NCBI GenBank assembly: GCA_903927955.1 | Contig: CAIYOW010000137.1 | Location: 1-55,755 of the forward strand | Length of the DNA stretch: 55,755 nucleotides | DNA from: an uncultured Methylococcaceae bacterium | GTDB lineage: Bacteria > Pseudomonadota > Gammaproteobacteria > Methylococcales > Methylomonadaceae | Direction: 5' to 3' | The notes under the pieces: model-generated | Database searches by the model: none | Told to the model about the DNA's origin: nothing | The model's input: the letters and a program-made list of their open reading frames with translations, nothing else | In this document: piece by piece, positions 8,991-18,138 of the stretch | Layout of the letters: each line of letters starts with the position of its first letter | Position numbering within the stretch: the first letter of the stretch is position 1 | Made by a program: the position numbers and the translations under genes

Positions 8991-9857
8991 TGGCCGTTGT
9001 TGTTGCAGAGTATCTGGGCGTGAGGACTGATACCAAAAAACTTATCGTACCCGTTAAAATTAATAAGACTTCTGGAGCAATTGGCAAGCCTACTTTACCC
9101 TGTCCTTTCAAAAAATCCCATTGTGACAAGGCGAAACGCGGTGACAAGCCAGTTTGTTCGTTGCGTAATTCAGTGACAAATGAAGTTTGGATTGTCTGTT
9201 CGCACCGATTGTGTGCAAGTTCTCCTAAATACGCCCAATTGACATCCCATCAGGTTTCGATTTTACATCAAGTGGCAAAAGAAATTTTTAGCCCTGCAAT
9301 CACCCCGGCAGAAGTATTGGTTAAAAGGGAAGTCCCCATTAGAGTGACCGATGAAAGTGATTATAGCGGCGACTTTGTGATGTGGCGGAAGAACCCTAAT
9401 CAAACCAGCCCGTTTAACCCTGATCGGGCGGTTATTTTGGAAATGCAAGGGGGCGGCGAAACTACAAACACCGGAATCTTAACCAGGCACATTGCGCAGA
9501 CAGCAAGAGCAATTCTTGGTTAAAGGAAATGTAGCAATGTTAACCGGTGGTCGTATGGTTTTCTGTATAGGGTCGATGATATACGATTATTTGATTCAGC
9601 GGTTTAGGGACGGAATCCTGGCTGATTTAAGCAACGCCAATTGGACATTAGCCCTTCTTACTTTTGTGGAAGATGATGAAAAATATAATGCCCCATCTTG
9701 CGCGCCTGACTCAATCCCTCTTAGAATCGACAAAGACAGGACTATTTTTACAAATTACAACTCATTTGTGCAGGTACTCACCAATCAAGCGTCGCCTAGC
9801 CCGAGTTTGTTTATAGGCGATTATATGGATTTGACAGGGCAATTAGTTAGTATCTGA
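8990..9857 (+). pseudogene. NotI-like type II restriction endonuclease, frameshifted
   Basis: Two overlapping frames together resemble one NotI-family enzyme. The first (8990-9523) has a cysteine-rich region (Cys 38, 45, 56, 70 and 75), compatible with the metal site of NotI, and the catalytic set D128 ... E151-x-Q153 in DFVMWRK and VILEMQGGGETTNTG. The second (9492-9857) carries the C-terminal half, RRQQEQFLVKGNVAML, TGGRMVFCIGSMIYDYL and NWTLALLTFVEDD. The shift lies somewhere in 9480-9523. Joined, the product would be about 288 residues, shorter than NotI (383), so an internal deletion is also possible. Either the enzyme is inactive or a sequence error is present. The recognition site is unknown. 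Confidence 0.75.
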
Positions 9858-9871
9858 TGTTACCCAGCACG

Positions 9872-9966
9872 TTGGCTGAGCGTAGTCGATGCCCCGGCTA
9901 CGGTCTTATGGTTTGCCTAACTATTGTGCTTGGTTGCAATTCCTTTCGGTTACGCTCAGGGCAAGG
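9872..9966 (+). repeat. Dispersed ~95-base palindromic element, copy 1
   Basis: The element begins TTGGCTGAGCGTAGTCGA and ends TTTCGGTTACGCTCAGGGC; its ends are imperfect inverted repeats of each other. A second copy at about 47703-47797 in the opposite orientation aligns over the whole length without gaps, most strikingly at ATTGTGCTTGGTTGCAAT. It lies between the 3' ends of the endonuclease and methyltransferase genes. It carries no reading frame of its own and looks like a non-autonomous or MITE-like element. Confidence 0.75.
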
Positions 9967-10022
9967 ACGATTCCATCTTGGTCTCTCTGCTACAAGCATA
10001 TGGCATGGCTCTTCGCGTAGCA

Positions 10023-10984
10023 TCAGTTATTATCTGATTTCTGCCACTCTTGATCCACTTGTACAATTCGCTGACCGATCCATTTTACAATATGGACACA
10101 AACCGCATTCCCTATGGCTCTATATCGGTTTCCGTCCAATGCACCGGAAATCCTTGCAGAATCTCGCACTCGGAAGGCATTAGCCGTCGCACATACAGCA
10201 TCCGCAGTTCCTCGGCTATCAAGGGTATAGCTTTCCCCGTCGTTTCGGTATCCTTTAGCTTGTGGTCCGGCTTCTGATTTTCTTCCAATACTGGCATGTT
10301 GGATAACAAAGCAATTTGCTTCTGAAAGGTTGTCTCCATTGCAATGGGTAAGGGTTTCTCTCTTACCGATGCCCGCTCTATGAGCGATTTCAAATGGCTC
10401 TGACTCAAAAAGTACTTGAGCGGAGCGGAGGTTTCCAAGACTTGCGCGATAACATAGACTCTTCTACGTCTTTGGGGTGTTCCAAAATATTTTGCGTCAA
10501 ATACTCGCCACGAGACGCCATACCCGAGTTCATTCAGCTTTTGGAGGAGAATTTGGAAATCTTTTCCTTGGTGGCTGTTGAGTAGTCCCGGCACATTTTC
10601 GATAATGACCCATCTGGGCTTGTGATCTTTGATAAGTCCAGCATATTTGTAAAACAATCCGCTTCTTTCACCCTCTAACCCTCTTCTTTTACCTTGGTTG
10701 GCCAATGATAAATCTTGGCATGGAAATCCCCCGCACCACACTTGAGTGTCTTTTGGAATGTCGTCTGATTTTACTTGGTTAATGTCAGTGTGCAAAATTA
10801 CATCTGGCCAATGTTTGTTTAGGACTTGGTGGCAGAATGGATTGATTTCACATTGAAAAACAACTTTCATCCCCACTTGTTCCAGACCGAGGTCAAAACC
10901 ACCAATACCTGCAAAAAATGAAGCAGCGTTGGGCATTTTTCCGTTTTTAATGTTTTCGGGTATCATATCCATCAAGCCGTTCAT
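10023..10984 (-). pseudogene. C5-cytosine DNA methyltransferase, frameshifted before motif X
   Basis: The main frame (to a stop at 10112) shows motif I (FFAGIGGFDLGLE), motif IV with the catalytic Cys (GGFPCQDLS), motif VI (VIIENVPGL), motif VIII (QRRRRVYVIA) and motif IX (RRLMPSECEILQGFPVHWT). It then ends abruptly at TETDIEP. In the next frame, right at this point, the sequence reads RYRAIGNAVCVHIVKWIG and on to a stop at 10023-10025; this is motif X. One added A in the GGAAACC run near 10130 would restore HWTENRYRAIGNAV. The start is ATG 10984, or TTG 10990. It is convergent with the NotI-like endonuclease and presumably its partner. Without motif X, activity is doubtful. Confidence 0.85.
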
Positions 10985-11167
10985 GATCAAGCTTTACAGA
11001 ATGTTTTATACCGCATTATCCTATTGAAGTTAAATATCAGCTAATTTCTAGCCGAAAATACCATTTTTGCCCTTTGCAGCTGATATTTCGCTGTCGCCTA
11101 CCAAAACTCTGGAAGAGCGACTTCCTCATTGCGGACCACGCTACCCAAAAAGGCCGATAAGTAAACC

Positions 11168-12223
11168 TTATGGCTTTTCCATTTCCTTAAGCCAGTCCCG
11201 CCAGATCGACATTAACACCGCCAAAATAGTTGGCCCCAGAAACAAACCTAACAAGCCAAAAGCTTCCATACCGCCAAAAATGCCCAGCAATGTCCAAATA
11301 AAAGGTAGTTTGACAGTACTGCCAATTAATACCGGGCGGACATAATTGTCGGTGATCAGCGTTAATATCATGCCATAGCTGAACAAGCCAATCGCTTCGC
11401 CGATATTGCCCTGCGCGGCAAGCACCAAAGAGCAGCCGCCGAAGATGATTTTGGCAGCGAACGGTATCAACGCGAACATGCCGGTCAATGCGCCTAGTAG
11501 GGCGGGGTGGCTTAATCCGGCGGCGGCATAGCCAACGCCCAGCAATAGGCCTTTGGCAATGCCGATCAACAGCATCCCATTCACCGTACCACGGAGTGCC
11601 GCCGCTGCATGGCAAGCGTAACGGCTGCCGGTGCTTGCGCCAAACAACTTATTGCAGGTGGCCAATATTTGTCGGCTTAAGCTTTCGCCATGCTGGTAGA
11701 CAAAAGGCAGCACCAACATAACAAATAAAAAAGTTAAAATGTGGTTAAGCAGTTGTCCGGCAAAATTTTTGGTTTGTCCTAGCACATTGCTGGTGCCTAA
11801 GCCTTGCAATGATGTTTTTGCCGCTTCGGGGCTACCTAACGCATTAAACCAGCTTTCCTTAAGCGTGTGGCCAATCACCGGTATTGTGTCCAGCCAGTTG
11901 GGCGGGGGGATGCCGATGTTTTGCATTTGGTTGAGCATTTGCCCAAACGCTTGGGCATCATCCGTTAAACGGCTTAGCCCGTAGCCCATCGGGGCGACGA
12001 TAATAGTCGCTATCAGCAAAGTGAGCAATATTGCGCTCCAAGTCATTTTGCCGTGCTGCTCTTTGCTATGCGTCAGCATTAGCTGGTAAATGGGCCAGGT
12101 TGTGATGACCAGGATGACCACCCAAGCCAATAGCGGGAAAAAGCTGTGCAATACCCAGCCTCCCATTAAAAAAATAAACAGGCCGCCAATAAATCGTGAC
12201 CTATCTTCTGGATTTATTTTCAT
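11168..12223 (-). CDS. AI-2E family transporter (PF01594-type permease)
   Basis: About 351 residues with repeated hydrophobic segments, the first two near the N-terminus (FIGGLFIFLMGGWVLHS and LLAWVVILVITTWPIYQL). This is the pattern of the AI-2E/PerM-type exporter family, usually about 350 residues with 7-8 membrane spans. The C-terminal half (LPFIWTLLGIFGGMEAFGLLGLFLGP) matches the conserved end of the family. The ATG at 12223 is preferred over a TTG at 12262. The substrate cannot be inferred; some family members are Na+/H+ antiporters. It lies downstream of nspC on the same strand with a gap of about 140 bases. Confidence 0.85.
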   Translation of the reverse strand: MKINPEDRSRFIGGLFIFLMGGWVLHSFFPLLAWVVILVITTWPIYQLMLTHSKEQHGKMTWSAILLTLLIATIIVAPMGYGLSRLTDDAQAFGQMLNQMQNIGIPPPNWLDTIPVIGHTLKESWFNALGSPEAAKTSLQGLGTSNVLGQTKNFAGQLLNHILTFLFVMLVLPFVYQHGESLSRQILATCNKLFGASTGSRYACHAAAALRGTVNGMLLIGIAKGLLLGVGYAAAGLSHPALLGALTGMFALIPFAAKIIFGGCSLVLAAQGNIGEAIGLFSYGMILTLITDNYVRPVLIGSTVKLPFIWTLLGIFGGMEAFGLLGLFLGPTILAVLMSIWRDWLKEMEKP

Positions 12224-12362
12224 TATTATAGTTATTCTAAGGTGAGTGTTAATTGTTACCAAGCCGTTGGCAGGGCAGGTAAAGATACCAGATTAGGGCA
12301 TTAAAGGCAGTAGAAAAAACCGCCAAGCGTAATTGTCAGAGGTGGCTTGACGGCTTGCCGCA

Positions 12363-13511
12363 TCAGTGGTCAGTAAGCCATTGTTGGCGGTAATCTTGAT
12401 AACTGTAATCCTTCAATTTGTTAAGACGGCCGACTTGCAGCCCATAAATGGTAGGCAAGTTGATGCCATTAAATCGGCTGGCTTTGACCAAGCTGTAGGC
12501 CCCCATATTTTTAAACACCACTCTGTCGCCAACGTGCAACGGTGCTTTAAAGCGGTATTCGCCAAACAAATCACCTGCCAGGCAAGAGCAGCCCGCCAGT
12601 ATTGCCGGGTAGTCCCCATTGGCGGCGTGTTCATGTAGTTCCGGCCGCCAGCCATATTCAAATACTTCGGGATGGTGGTTGACTGAGCTGTCCAACACGG
12701 CAATGGCCTTGCCGCCGCTGTTAAAGCAGTCAATCACGCTCGCCACCAAATAACCGGCATCGCCGACGATAGCCTTACCCGGTTCCACATAGACGGTCAG
12801 CCCATAGTCCTTGTTAAGCTGCCCCACCAGTTCAACAAATGGCTGATGGTTGCTGATATGGTTGAACAGATAGCCGCCACCCAAGTTGATCCACTCCAGG
12901 TTTTTGAGGTTTTTTCCGAAATAATTAAGCAATTTTGCAATACTATCGGTCAGCGGTCGGTAATCTTGACAAGCAAACACGGTATGCAGATGTAGGCCTT
13001 GGACGTGGTTTAATGCCGTGGTTTGCCATAAATCATCAACCGGCACCCCCAGCTTGGAATGTAAGCGACAGGGGTTGTAGCGGTCATCATCAAGATAAGA
13101 CAGCTGGGGGTTGACCCGTAGGCCAATGGAGGCTGACGGCAGGCGGTTTTGTTCTTGATAGCGTTGCAGTTGGCTGAGGGAATTGAAGCTCAGGTGACTG
13201 ACCGTAGCCAACAGCTGGTCAAGTTCGGCAAAATTAATGCCGGGGGTGGTCAGATGAATGCTGCCAGTACCCGCCAAAATTTCTTTTGCCAATTGCGCCT
13301 CAAACAACGAGCTGGCCGAAAAGCCATCAACAAACGGTTTGGCCAGTTCCAGAACACGGTACAAGGGTAGCGATTTGATGGAATACAAAGCCTTGACACC
13401 ACTTTGTTGGCGCAGTTGGGACAATATGCCCAGCGAACGGCTAAGCTCCTCTTCATCCAAAACAAAGGCCGGAGTAGTGCTGATGTTGATCTTTAGGGTT
13501 TCAATATCCAT
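12363..13511 (-). CDS. nspC: Carboxynorspermidine decarboxylase
   Basis: 382 residues of the alanine racemase-fold PLP decarboxylases. The N-terminus TPAFVLDEEELSRSL and LYSIKSLPLYRVLEL, with the PLP-binding lysine in SIKS, are characteristic of NspC; YVEPGKAIVGDAGYLV is the conserved phosphate-binding region of the C-terminal part. The enzyme decarboxylates carboxynorspermidine or carboxyspermidine to norspermidine or spermidine in the cytoplasm. The usual partner, carboxy(nor)spermidine dehydrogenase, is not in this window. It is divergent from the SRP RNA gene. Confidence 0.9.
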   Translation of the reverse strand: MDIETLKINISTTPAFVLDEEELSRSLGILSQLRQQSGVKALYSIKSLPLYRVLELAKPFVDGFSASSLFEAQLAKEILAGTGSIHLTTPGINFAELDQLLATVSHLSFNSLSQLQRYQEQNRLPSASIGLRVNPQLSYLDDDRYNPCRLHSKLGVPVDDLWQTTALNHVQGLHLHTVFACQDYRPLTDSIAKLLNYFGKNLKNLEWINLGGGYLFNHISNHQPFVELVGQLNKDYGLTVYVEPGKAIVGDAGYLVASVIDCFNSGGKAIAVLDSSVNHHPEVFEYGWRPELHEHAANGDYPAILAGCSCLAGDLFGEYRFKAPLHVGDRVVFKNMGAYSLVKASRFNGINLPTIYGLQVGRLNKLKDYSYQDYRQQWLTDH

Positions 13512-13731
13512 TAAACGGTGCTGAGTTTATTAGCAATTAAGACTGCCAATAAACCATAGATTATCGTCACTGGCAATAAAGGCATAAAGCATAAAGCCGC
13601 ACGATGGCATGATAATGATAGGTTCGGCAGTGCATGGGGTGGGCTAGGCACGGGGCAATCGCCGCTATTTTTGCCAAGATAAAATATTTCAGGTTGTAAT
13701 CTTGAGCTGCTTCAGCCATAATACACAACTC

Positions 13732-13746
13732 TTAGCCATCGGCTAA
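13732..13746. repeat. Short palindrome upstream of the SRP RNA
   Basis: TTAGCC-ATC-GGCTAA, perfect 6-base arms, ends 7 bases before the SRP RNA 5' end and would overlap its -10 region. It could be an operator or chance. Confidence 0.25.
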
Positions 13747-13753
13747 ACATAAT

Positions 13754-13863
13754 GGTGATCGTGTCGGTCCTCCCGCAACGGTACGCTGTAAACCCCGCCA
13801 GGTCCGGAAGGGAGCAACGGTAGCAGCAGATTCGTGTGCCGGGATGTGGCTGGTGCGATTACC
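13754..13863 (+). ncRNA. ffs: Signal recognition particle RNA (bacterial small type, 4.5S)
   Basis: The conserved apical domain is present: CAGGTCCGGAAGGGAGCA with the GGAA tetraloop and symmetric loops, flanked by GGTCCTCCCGCAACGGTA on the 5' side and GTGTGCCGGGATGTGGCTGG on the 3' side. The ends pair (GGTGATCG with CGATTACC), closing a rod of about 110 bases, close to the E. coli 4.5S length. The RNA binds Ffh and directs co-translational membrane targeting. It lies directly upstream of dnaX, a common arrangement in gammaproteobacteria, and overlaps the false N-terminal extension of the dnaX frame. Confidence 0.95.
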
Positions 13864-13898
13864 GCCCCATCGCGCTAACTCATTCTAACGAGCCTGCC

Positions 13899-15497
13899 AT
13901 GAGTTATCAGGTTCTTGCCAGAAAATGGCGGCCCCAGTATTTCAACCATGTCGTGGGTCAAGAACCCATTGTCAAATCCCTACAGAATGCACTGCAGCAT
14001 AACCGCTTGCACCATGCCTATTTGTTCACCGGCACTCGTGGTGTTGGTAAAACCACCCTTGCACGTATCCTCGCCAAAGCTATCAATTGCGAAAATCTGC
14101 AAAATTTTAACCCGTGCGGACAATGCCGTATTTGCCTTGCTTTTGATGAAGGTCGATTCCTCGATTTGATAGAGGTCGATGCCGCATCACGCACTAAAGT
14201 CGAAGATACCCGGGATTTATTGGACAACGTCCAATATGCACCCACCCAAGGCCGTTACAAAGTCTACCTAATTGACGAAGTGCACATGCTGTCAGGCCAT
14301 AGCTTTAATGCCTTGTTAAAGACCTTGGAAGAACCGCCCGCGCATGTCAAATTTTTGCTGGCTACTACCGATCCGCAAAAAATCCCCGTTACCGTCCTGT
14401 CTCGCTGCCTGCAGTTCAACCTTAGAAGCTTGTCGCCCGCACAAATCCTAAAGCAATTTGAATTTATTCTCGGGCAAGAGCAAATTTCCTTTGAGCCGTT
14501 GGCGTTAAAGACCTTGGCGCGGGTTGCCAATGGCAGTATGCGCGATGGGCTTAGCCTGTTAGACCAAGCTATTGTTTTTGGTAGTGGTCAAGTGACTGCC
14601 GAAGATGTCAACGGCATGTTGGGTGTAGTGGCCCAACAGCCCATTGCCGAATTATTGACCGCCTTAGTGGTCGCCGATGCGCCCCGATTATTGGCTGTTA
14701 TTGGCGAGCTTGCCGATTTTTCCGCAGATTTTGGCGCGGTGTTGCAGCAGTTATTGGTCATATTGCATCGTGTCGCATTGCAGCAGCAATTACCTAACTG
14801 TCTGGCAGATGATTTTGACAAAGATATTGTTGAGGATTTAGCCCAGCGGCTGAGTCCTGAAGATGTGCAACTATTTTATCAAATTGCCCTGATGGGGCAA
14901 AAAGACCTTGATTGCGCGCCAGACCAGCGCATGGGCTTTGAAATGGTCATGCTCAGGATGTTGGCTTTCAAGCCAGTTCGGGCAGGCACTGCCGCCAGTC
15001 AGGCCGGACAAACCAGCCAGCCTTACGCTGCAACGCAAATACAGGTAGCCCAACCAGCCGTCCAAGAACCACCACAAGTTTCCACTACCGTTCCTAATAG
15101 TGCCCCCGATGGCATGGCAGATAATAGTGCTGGCAACTGGTCGGCAATGATAGCAGCGATGCAGTTGACTGGTATGGCCAAGCAATTGGCCAGCCATTGT
15201 GTGTTGGTGCATCTGGATGATGAGGTGTGCCAGTTACAGGTTGCCCCCGACCATATCCGTAGTGCGCGCACCGAAAAAACACTGCAAGATGCCTTACAAA
15301 AATATCGAGGCAGTCCGCTAAAATTGCACATTAGCCTTCAGCAAACCGCAGCTGAAACGCCAGCCCTACAACAAGCCAAAGAACAACAAGACCGCCAACA
15401 GGCGGCGGTTGACGCCATCCAATCCGACCCCACTATCCAAGCATTGAAAGACCATTTTGATGCCCGAATTATCCCAGGCAGCATCAAGCCGGTATAG
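13899..15497 (+). CDS. dnaX: DNA polymerase III subunits gamma and tau
   Basis: About 532 residues starting [13 protein letters not shown], the nearly invariant DnaX N-terminus. The clamp-loader ATPase features are present: Walker [10 protein letters not shown], a zinc-binding cysteine cluster ([16 protein letters not shown]), Walker B DEVHMLS and the SRC motif. A variable, Q/A-rich linker and a C-terminal tau-like domain follow. The frame extends upstream into the SRP RNA, so the ATG at 13899 is the right start. I see no A-rich slippery heptamer like that of E. coli dnaX, so a separate gamma form by frameshifting is not supported. It is followed by ybaB and recR. Confidence 0.95.
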   Translation: MSYQVLARKWRPQYFNHVVGQEPIVKSLQNALQHNRLHHAYLFTGTRGVGKTTLARILAKAINCENLQNFNPCGQCRICLAFDEGRFLDLIEVDAASRTKVEDTRDLLDNVQYAPTQGRYKVYLIDEVHMLSGHSFNALLKTLEEPPAHVKFLLATTDPQKIPVTVLSRCLQFNLRSLSPAQILKQFEFILGQEQISFEPLALKTLARVANGSMRDGLSLLDQAIVFGSGQVTAEDVNGMLGVVAQQPIAELLTALVVADAPRLLAVIGELADFSADFGAVLQQLLVILHRVALQQQLPNCLADDFDKDIVEDLAQRLSPEDVQLFYQIALMGQKDLDCAPDQRMGFEMVMLRMLAFKPVRAGTAASQAGQTSQPYAATQIQVAQPAVQEPPQVSTTVPNSAPDGMADNSAGNWSAMIAAMQLTGMAKQLASHCVLVHLDDEVCQLQVAPDHIRSARTEKTLQDALQKYRGSPLKLHISLQQTAAETPALQQAKEQQDRQQAAVDAIQSDPTIQALKDHFDARIIPGSIKPV

Positions 15498-15517
15498 CTA
15501 TTTATTTAGGAGCAACT

Positions 15518-15841
15518 ATGAAAAACCCATTGGGCAATCTCATGCAACAAGCCCAAAAAATGCAAGACAACATGAAAAAAGCCCAAGAAGAGCTCAGCCT
15601 GATGCAAGTGGTGGGTGAATCGGGCGGCGGCTTAGTCATCATCATCATGACCGGCAAGCGCGAAGCCCGCAAAGTGACCATTGACCCATCCTTAGTGGGC
15701 GATGATAAAGATATGCTGGAAGATTTGGTGGCGGCAGCCATCAATGATGCCGTCAATAAAGTGGCAAAACTGAAGAAAGAAAAAATGGCTGAAATCACCG
15801 CTGGCTTGCCTTTGCCGCCCGGCTTCCAAATGCCCTTCTAG
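15518..15841 (+). CDS. ybaB: YbaB/EbfC family nucleoid-associated protein
   Basis: 107 residues, the usual size of the family. It has the N-terminal helix rich in M, Q and K ([20 protein letters not shown]) and a central beta part with [16 protein letters not shown]. YbaB dimers bind DNA in the cytoplasm and are linked to nucleoid organisation and repair. An AGGAG Shine-Dalgarno lies just upstream. It sits 20 bases after dnaX and 2 bases before recR, the classic dnaX-ybaB-recR operon. Confidence 0.95.
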   Translation: MKNPLGNLMQQAQKMQDNMKKAQEELSLMQVVGESGGGLVIIIMTGKREARKVTIDPSLVGDDKDMLEDLVAAAINDAVNKVAKLKKEKMAEITAGLPLPPGFQMPF

Positions 15842-15843
15842 CA

Positions 15844-16440
15844 ATGCAAAAAAAAGGCTTGTTGGCTCAACTCATCCAAAATCTATGCTGTTTGCCGGGT
15901 GTCGGCAATAAATCCGCGCAACGCATGGCTTTTCATTTGTTGCAGCGCGACCAAGCGGGCGCACGGCGCTTGGCTGCTGCTTTGGTCGAAGCGATAGAAA
16001 AAATAGGCCATTGCCAACACTGCCGGATATTGACCGAACAGCCCGTTTGCGAAACCTGCTCTGATAATGATAGGGATCCCGCCTTGTTATGTGTCGTCGA
16101 AACCTCTGCCGATGTTTGGGTTATTGACCAGGCCACAGTCTTCAAAGGCCGCTATTTTGTTTTGCATGGACGCTTGTCACCTTTGGACGGTATTGGTCCG
16201 GAAGAGCTGGGTATGGCGCAATTGGAGTGCCTACTCGGCGAGGGCAAGGTAAAAGAATTGATTTTAGCCACCAATTCCACCGTAGAAGGTGAGGCCACCG
16301 CGTTTTTTATCAGCCAATTGGCCAAAAAACATCAAGTATCGGCCAGCCGCATAGCCCACGGTGTGCCAATGGGTGGTGAACTGGAATTTATTGATAGCAG
16401 CACCTTGATGCACGCCTTTAATGGGCGGCGGGAAATTTAG
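15844..16440 (+). CDS. recR: Recombination mediator protein RecR
   Basis: 198 residues. The helix-hairpin-helix start ([24 protein letters not shown]) is followed by a four-cysteine zinc motif ([16 protein letters not shown]) and a Toprim domain beginning [14 protein letters not shown]. RecR works with RecF and RecO to load RecA onto gapped DNA. The gene follows ybaB directly and is intact. Confidence 0.96.
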   Translation: MQKKGLLAQLIQNLCCLPGVGNKSAQRMAFHLLQRDQAGARRLAAALVEAIEKIGHCQHCRILTEQPVCETCSDNDRDPALLCVVETSADVWVIDQATVFKGRYFVLHGRLSPLDGIGPEELGMAQLECLLGEGKVKELILATNSTVEGEATAFFISQLAKKHQVSASRIAHGVPMGGELEFIDSSTLMHAFNGRREI

Positions 16441-16498
16441 CACCATCACCGCCTGACAAGCCATTGCTGAAAAATAACTAACTGAACATATAAATATA

Positions 16499-17143
16499 AT
16501 GATGTTGTGGAACGAATATTTGCAACTGCTAATCGGCTTGGTTGCCGTAGTCAACCCCATAGGTGTCATCCCGTTATTTATTGCCCTGAGTATTAACCGT
16601 ACCGCTGAAGACAGGCGGCACACCGCTCTAGTATGTTCGGTATCCGTGTTGGTGGTGCTAGTGATTGCCCTGCTGGCAGGCGAGCCGATATTGCAGTTCT
16701 TTGGCATTGGTTTGCCCGCGTTTCGTGTTGCAGGCGGCTTATTGGTGCTGATGATGGGCATGTCGATGCTCCATGCCAGCAACGACCGCGCCCGCCATAC
16801 ACCTGAAGAACAGGCTGAGTCACTTGAGAAAGAGTCCATTGCCGTAGTGCCTTTAGCCATACCCTTGTTAAGCGGCCCGGGTGCCATCAGCACCATTATT
16901 GTTTATGGGCATAGCGGTCATTCTTGGCAACATTATTTATTGGTGGGCAGCGTTATTTTATCGCTATCCCTGCTGGTATTGGCAGCCCTGCTGGCGGCTC
17001 CGAAAATTGCCGATGTCATGGGCCGCACGGGCATGAATGTGGTGACACGGGTGATGGGCTTGTTTTTGGCATCCATTGCCGTAGAGTTTATTGCCAAAGG
17101 CTTAGGCCAGTTATTTCCGGTGTTGTTGTCAAGCGTGCCTTAA
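16499..17143 (+). CDS. MarC family integral membrane protein
   Basis: 214 residues with about six hydrophobic segments. The opening LLIGLVAVVNPIGVIPLFIAL and the internal PLAIPLLSGPGAISTII are diagnostic of the MarC/YchE family (UPF0056). These inner-membrane proteins have no firmly established function, though amino acid transport has been suggested for a relative. Two adjacent ATG codons (16499 and 16502) are possible starts. It is convergent with the ELM1-like gene, with no clear terminator in the short gap. Confidence 0.88.
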   Translation: MMLWNEYLQLLIGLVAVVNPIGVIPLFIALSINRTAEDRRHTALVCSVSVLVVLVIALLAGEPILQFFGIGLPAFRVAGGLLVLMMGMSMLHASNDRARHTPEEQAESLEKESIAVVPLAIPLLSGPGAISTIIVYGHSGHSWQHYLLVGSVILSLSLLVLAALLAAPKIADVMGRTGMNVVTRVMGLFLASIAVEFIAKGLGQLFPVLLSSVP

Positions 17144-17171
17144 AGCTGCTGGGCTGTACGATTTTTGCCAG

Positions 17172-18134
17172 TCAAATCCCCAACTGGGCACTGATGGCTT
17201 CAGCCACCGCGCCGGTTGGGTCTGGTGGCACATAAGACCATGCTGCAAAAGGGCTAGCCAATAATTTGGCGGCACCGTAGTCAATCAAGCGTCCGACAAT
17301 TTGCCGGTGAAAACATTCGGTGGCGTTGGCGCTTAAGTCCACCAACAGCGGTTTGCCAGTAAATGCGGCTTCCGAACACATCGACAACGAATCACCCGTT
17401 ACTACAAAAATATCGGCATGGGCGAGCAGGGCAGGGTAAAAATCGCTGTCTGTTTGTTGCCAATCAAAAACATAATGCGGCACATCATCCAGAGCCCCCA
17501 ACAGTGCCGCGAAGGCAGTTGGCGGGGTGCGGCGGCTATTGGTAATGGCTAGGCATCCCCCCAATCCATTGCTAATGGTCAGGATACGGGCTGCCAACTG
17601 TTGTGCATGGTGTTCAGTGAATCCCTCGCAATAACGGGTGTTGCCGCCAACCAGCAAGGCAACAATAGGCTTAGGCAAGGTGTTGAAATAATCAACATAG
17701 CGCAAACGGGCTCGAGCCAATCCATCGCGGGTCAAAGCATGGGGCACACCGGTTAAAGTGACGATATTGTTGCCGGACAATTGTGGCGAAGCGATCAAGT
17801 CATAGTCGGCAAGGCGGGGATGTTGTTGCTCGGGCAAAATGGAAGCCAGATAGACGCAAAAAAAACTTTCCTTAAACACATAGCGCAAATCAGCTATTTC
17901 TGCCGTTGTTTCTTCGCCCGTACCGCTAATAAGCAATAACTGTGCGGCCTGCCCGTGTTGGCAATAACGCTGGTACAAATCCTGTTGATAGGTGGCGCGG
18001 TTGCCATTGGGCAGTGGAATCACTTGGTAGCCATAACCCAGCCGCTCCGCCAAACCGATACGGGCATGTAATTCGCCAGTGTAAGCACTGTCTACAACCC
18101 ATACTAGCGGCGGGGTATTGGCTTTTGCAGTCAT
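17172..18134 (-). CDS. ELM1/GtrOC1-family putative glycosyltransferase-like protein
   Basis: About 320 residues. VVDSAYTGELHARIGLAERLG at the N-terminus, TLTGVPHALT and VALLVGGNTRYC in the middle, and VTGDSLSMCSEAAFTGKPLLV near the C-terminus match the ELM1/GtrOC1 (formerly DUF1022) family, distantly related to GT-B glycosyltransferases. The bacterial role is not well defined. The ATG at 18134 lies 5 bases past the upstream stop; a GTG at 18152 preceded by AGGA is an equally plausible start and would overlap the upstream gene by 14 bases. It is co-transcribed with the FAD oxidoreductase gene. Confidence 0.75.
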   Translation of the reverse strand: MTAKANTPPLVWVVDSAYTGELHARIGLAERLGYGYQVIPLPNGNRATYQQDLYQRYCQHGQAAQLLLISGTGEETTAEIADLRYVFKESFFCVYLASILPEQQHPRLADYDLIASPQLSGNNIVTLTGVPHALTRDGLARARLRYVDYFNTLPKPIVALLVGGNTRYCEGFTEHHAQQLAARILTISNGLGGCLAITNSRRTPPTAFAALLGALDDVPHYVFDWQQTDSDFYPALLAHADIFVVTGDSLSMCSEAAFTGKPLLVDLSANATECFHRQIVGRLIDYGAAKLLASPFAAWSYVPPDPTGAVAEAISAQLGI

Positions 18135-18138
18135 CCTT

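Noticed and set aside
9857-10183. Plus-strand frame across the end of the methyltransferase and the repeat
   Set aside because: It lies over a dispersed repeat and antisense to methyltransferase motif X, and has no family resemblance.
13836-13898. N-terminal extension of dnaX
   Set aside because: These codons overlap the 3' arm of the SRP RNA, and the conserved [12 protein letters not shown] start begins at 13899.
15100-15497. Programmed frameshift site in dnaX
   Set aside because: No AAAAAAG-like slippery sequence or following hairpin is seen in the expected region.
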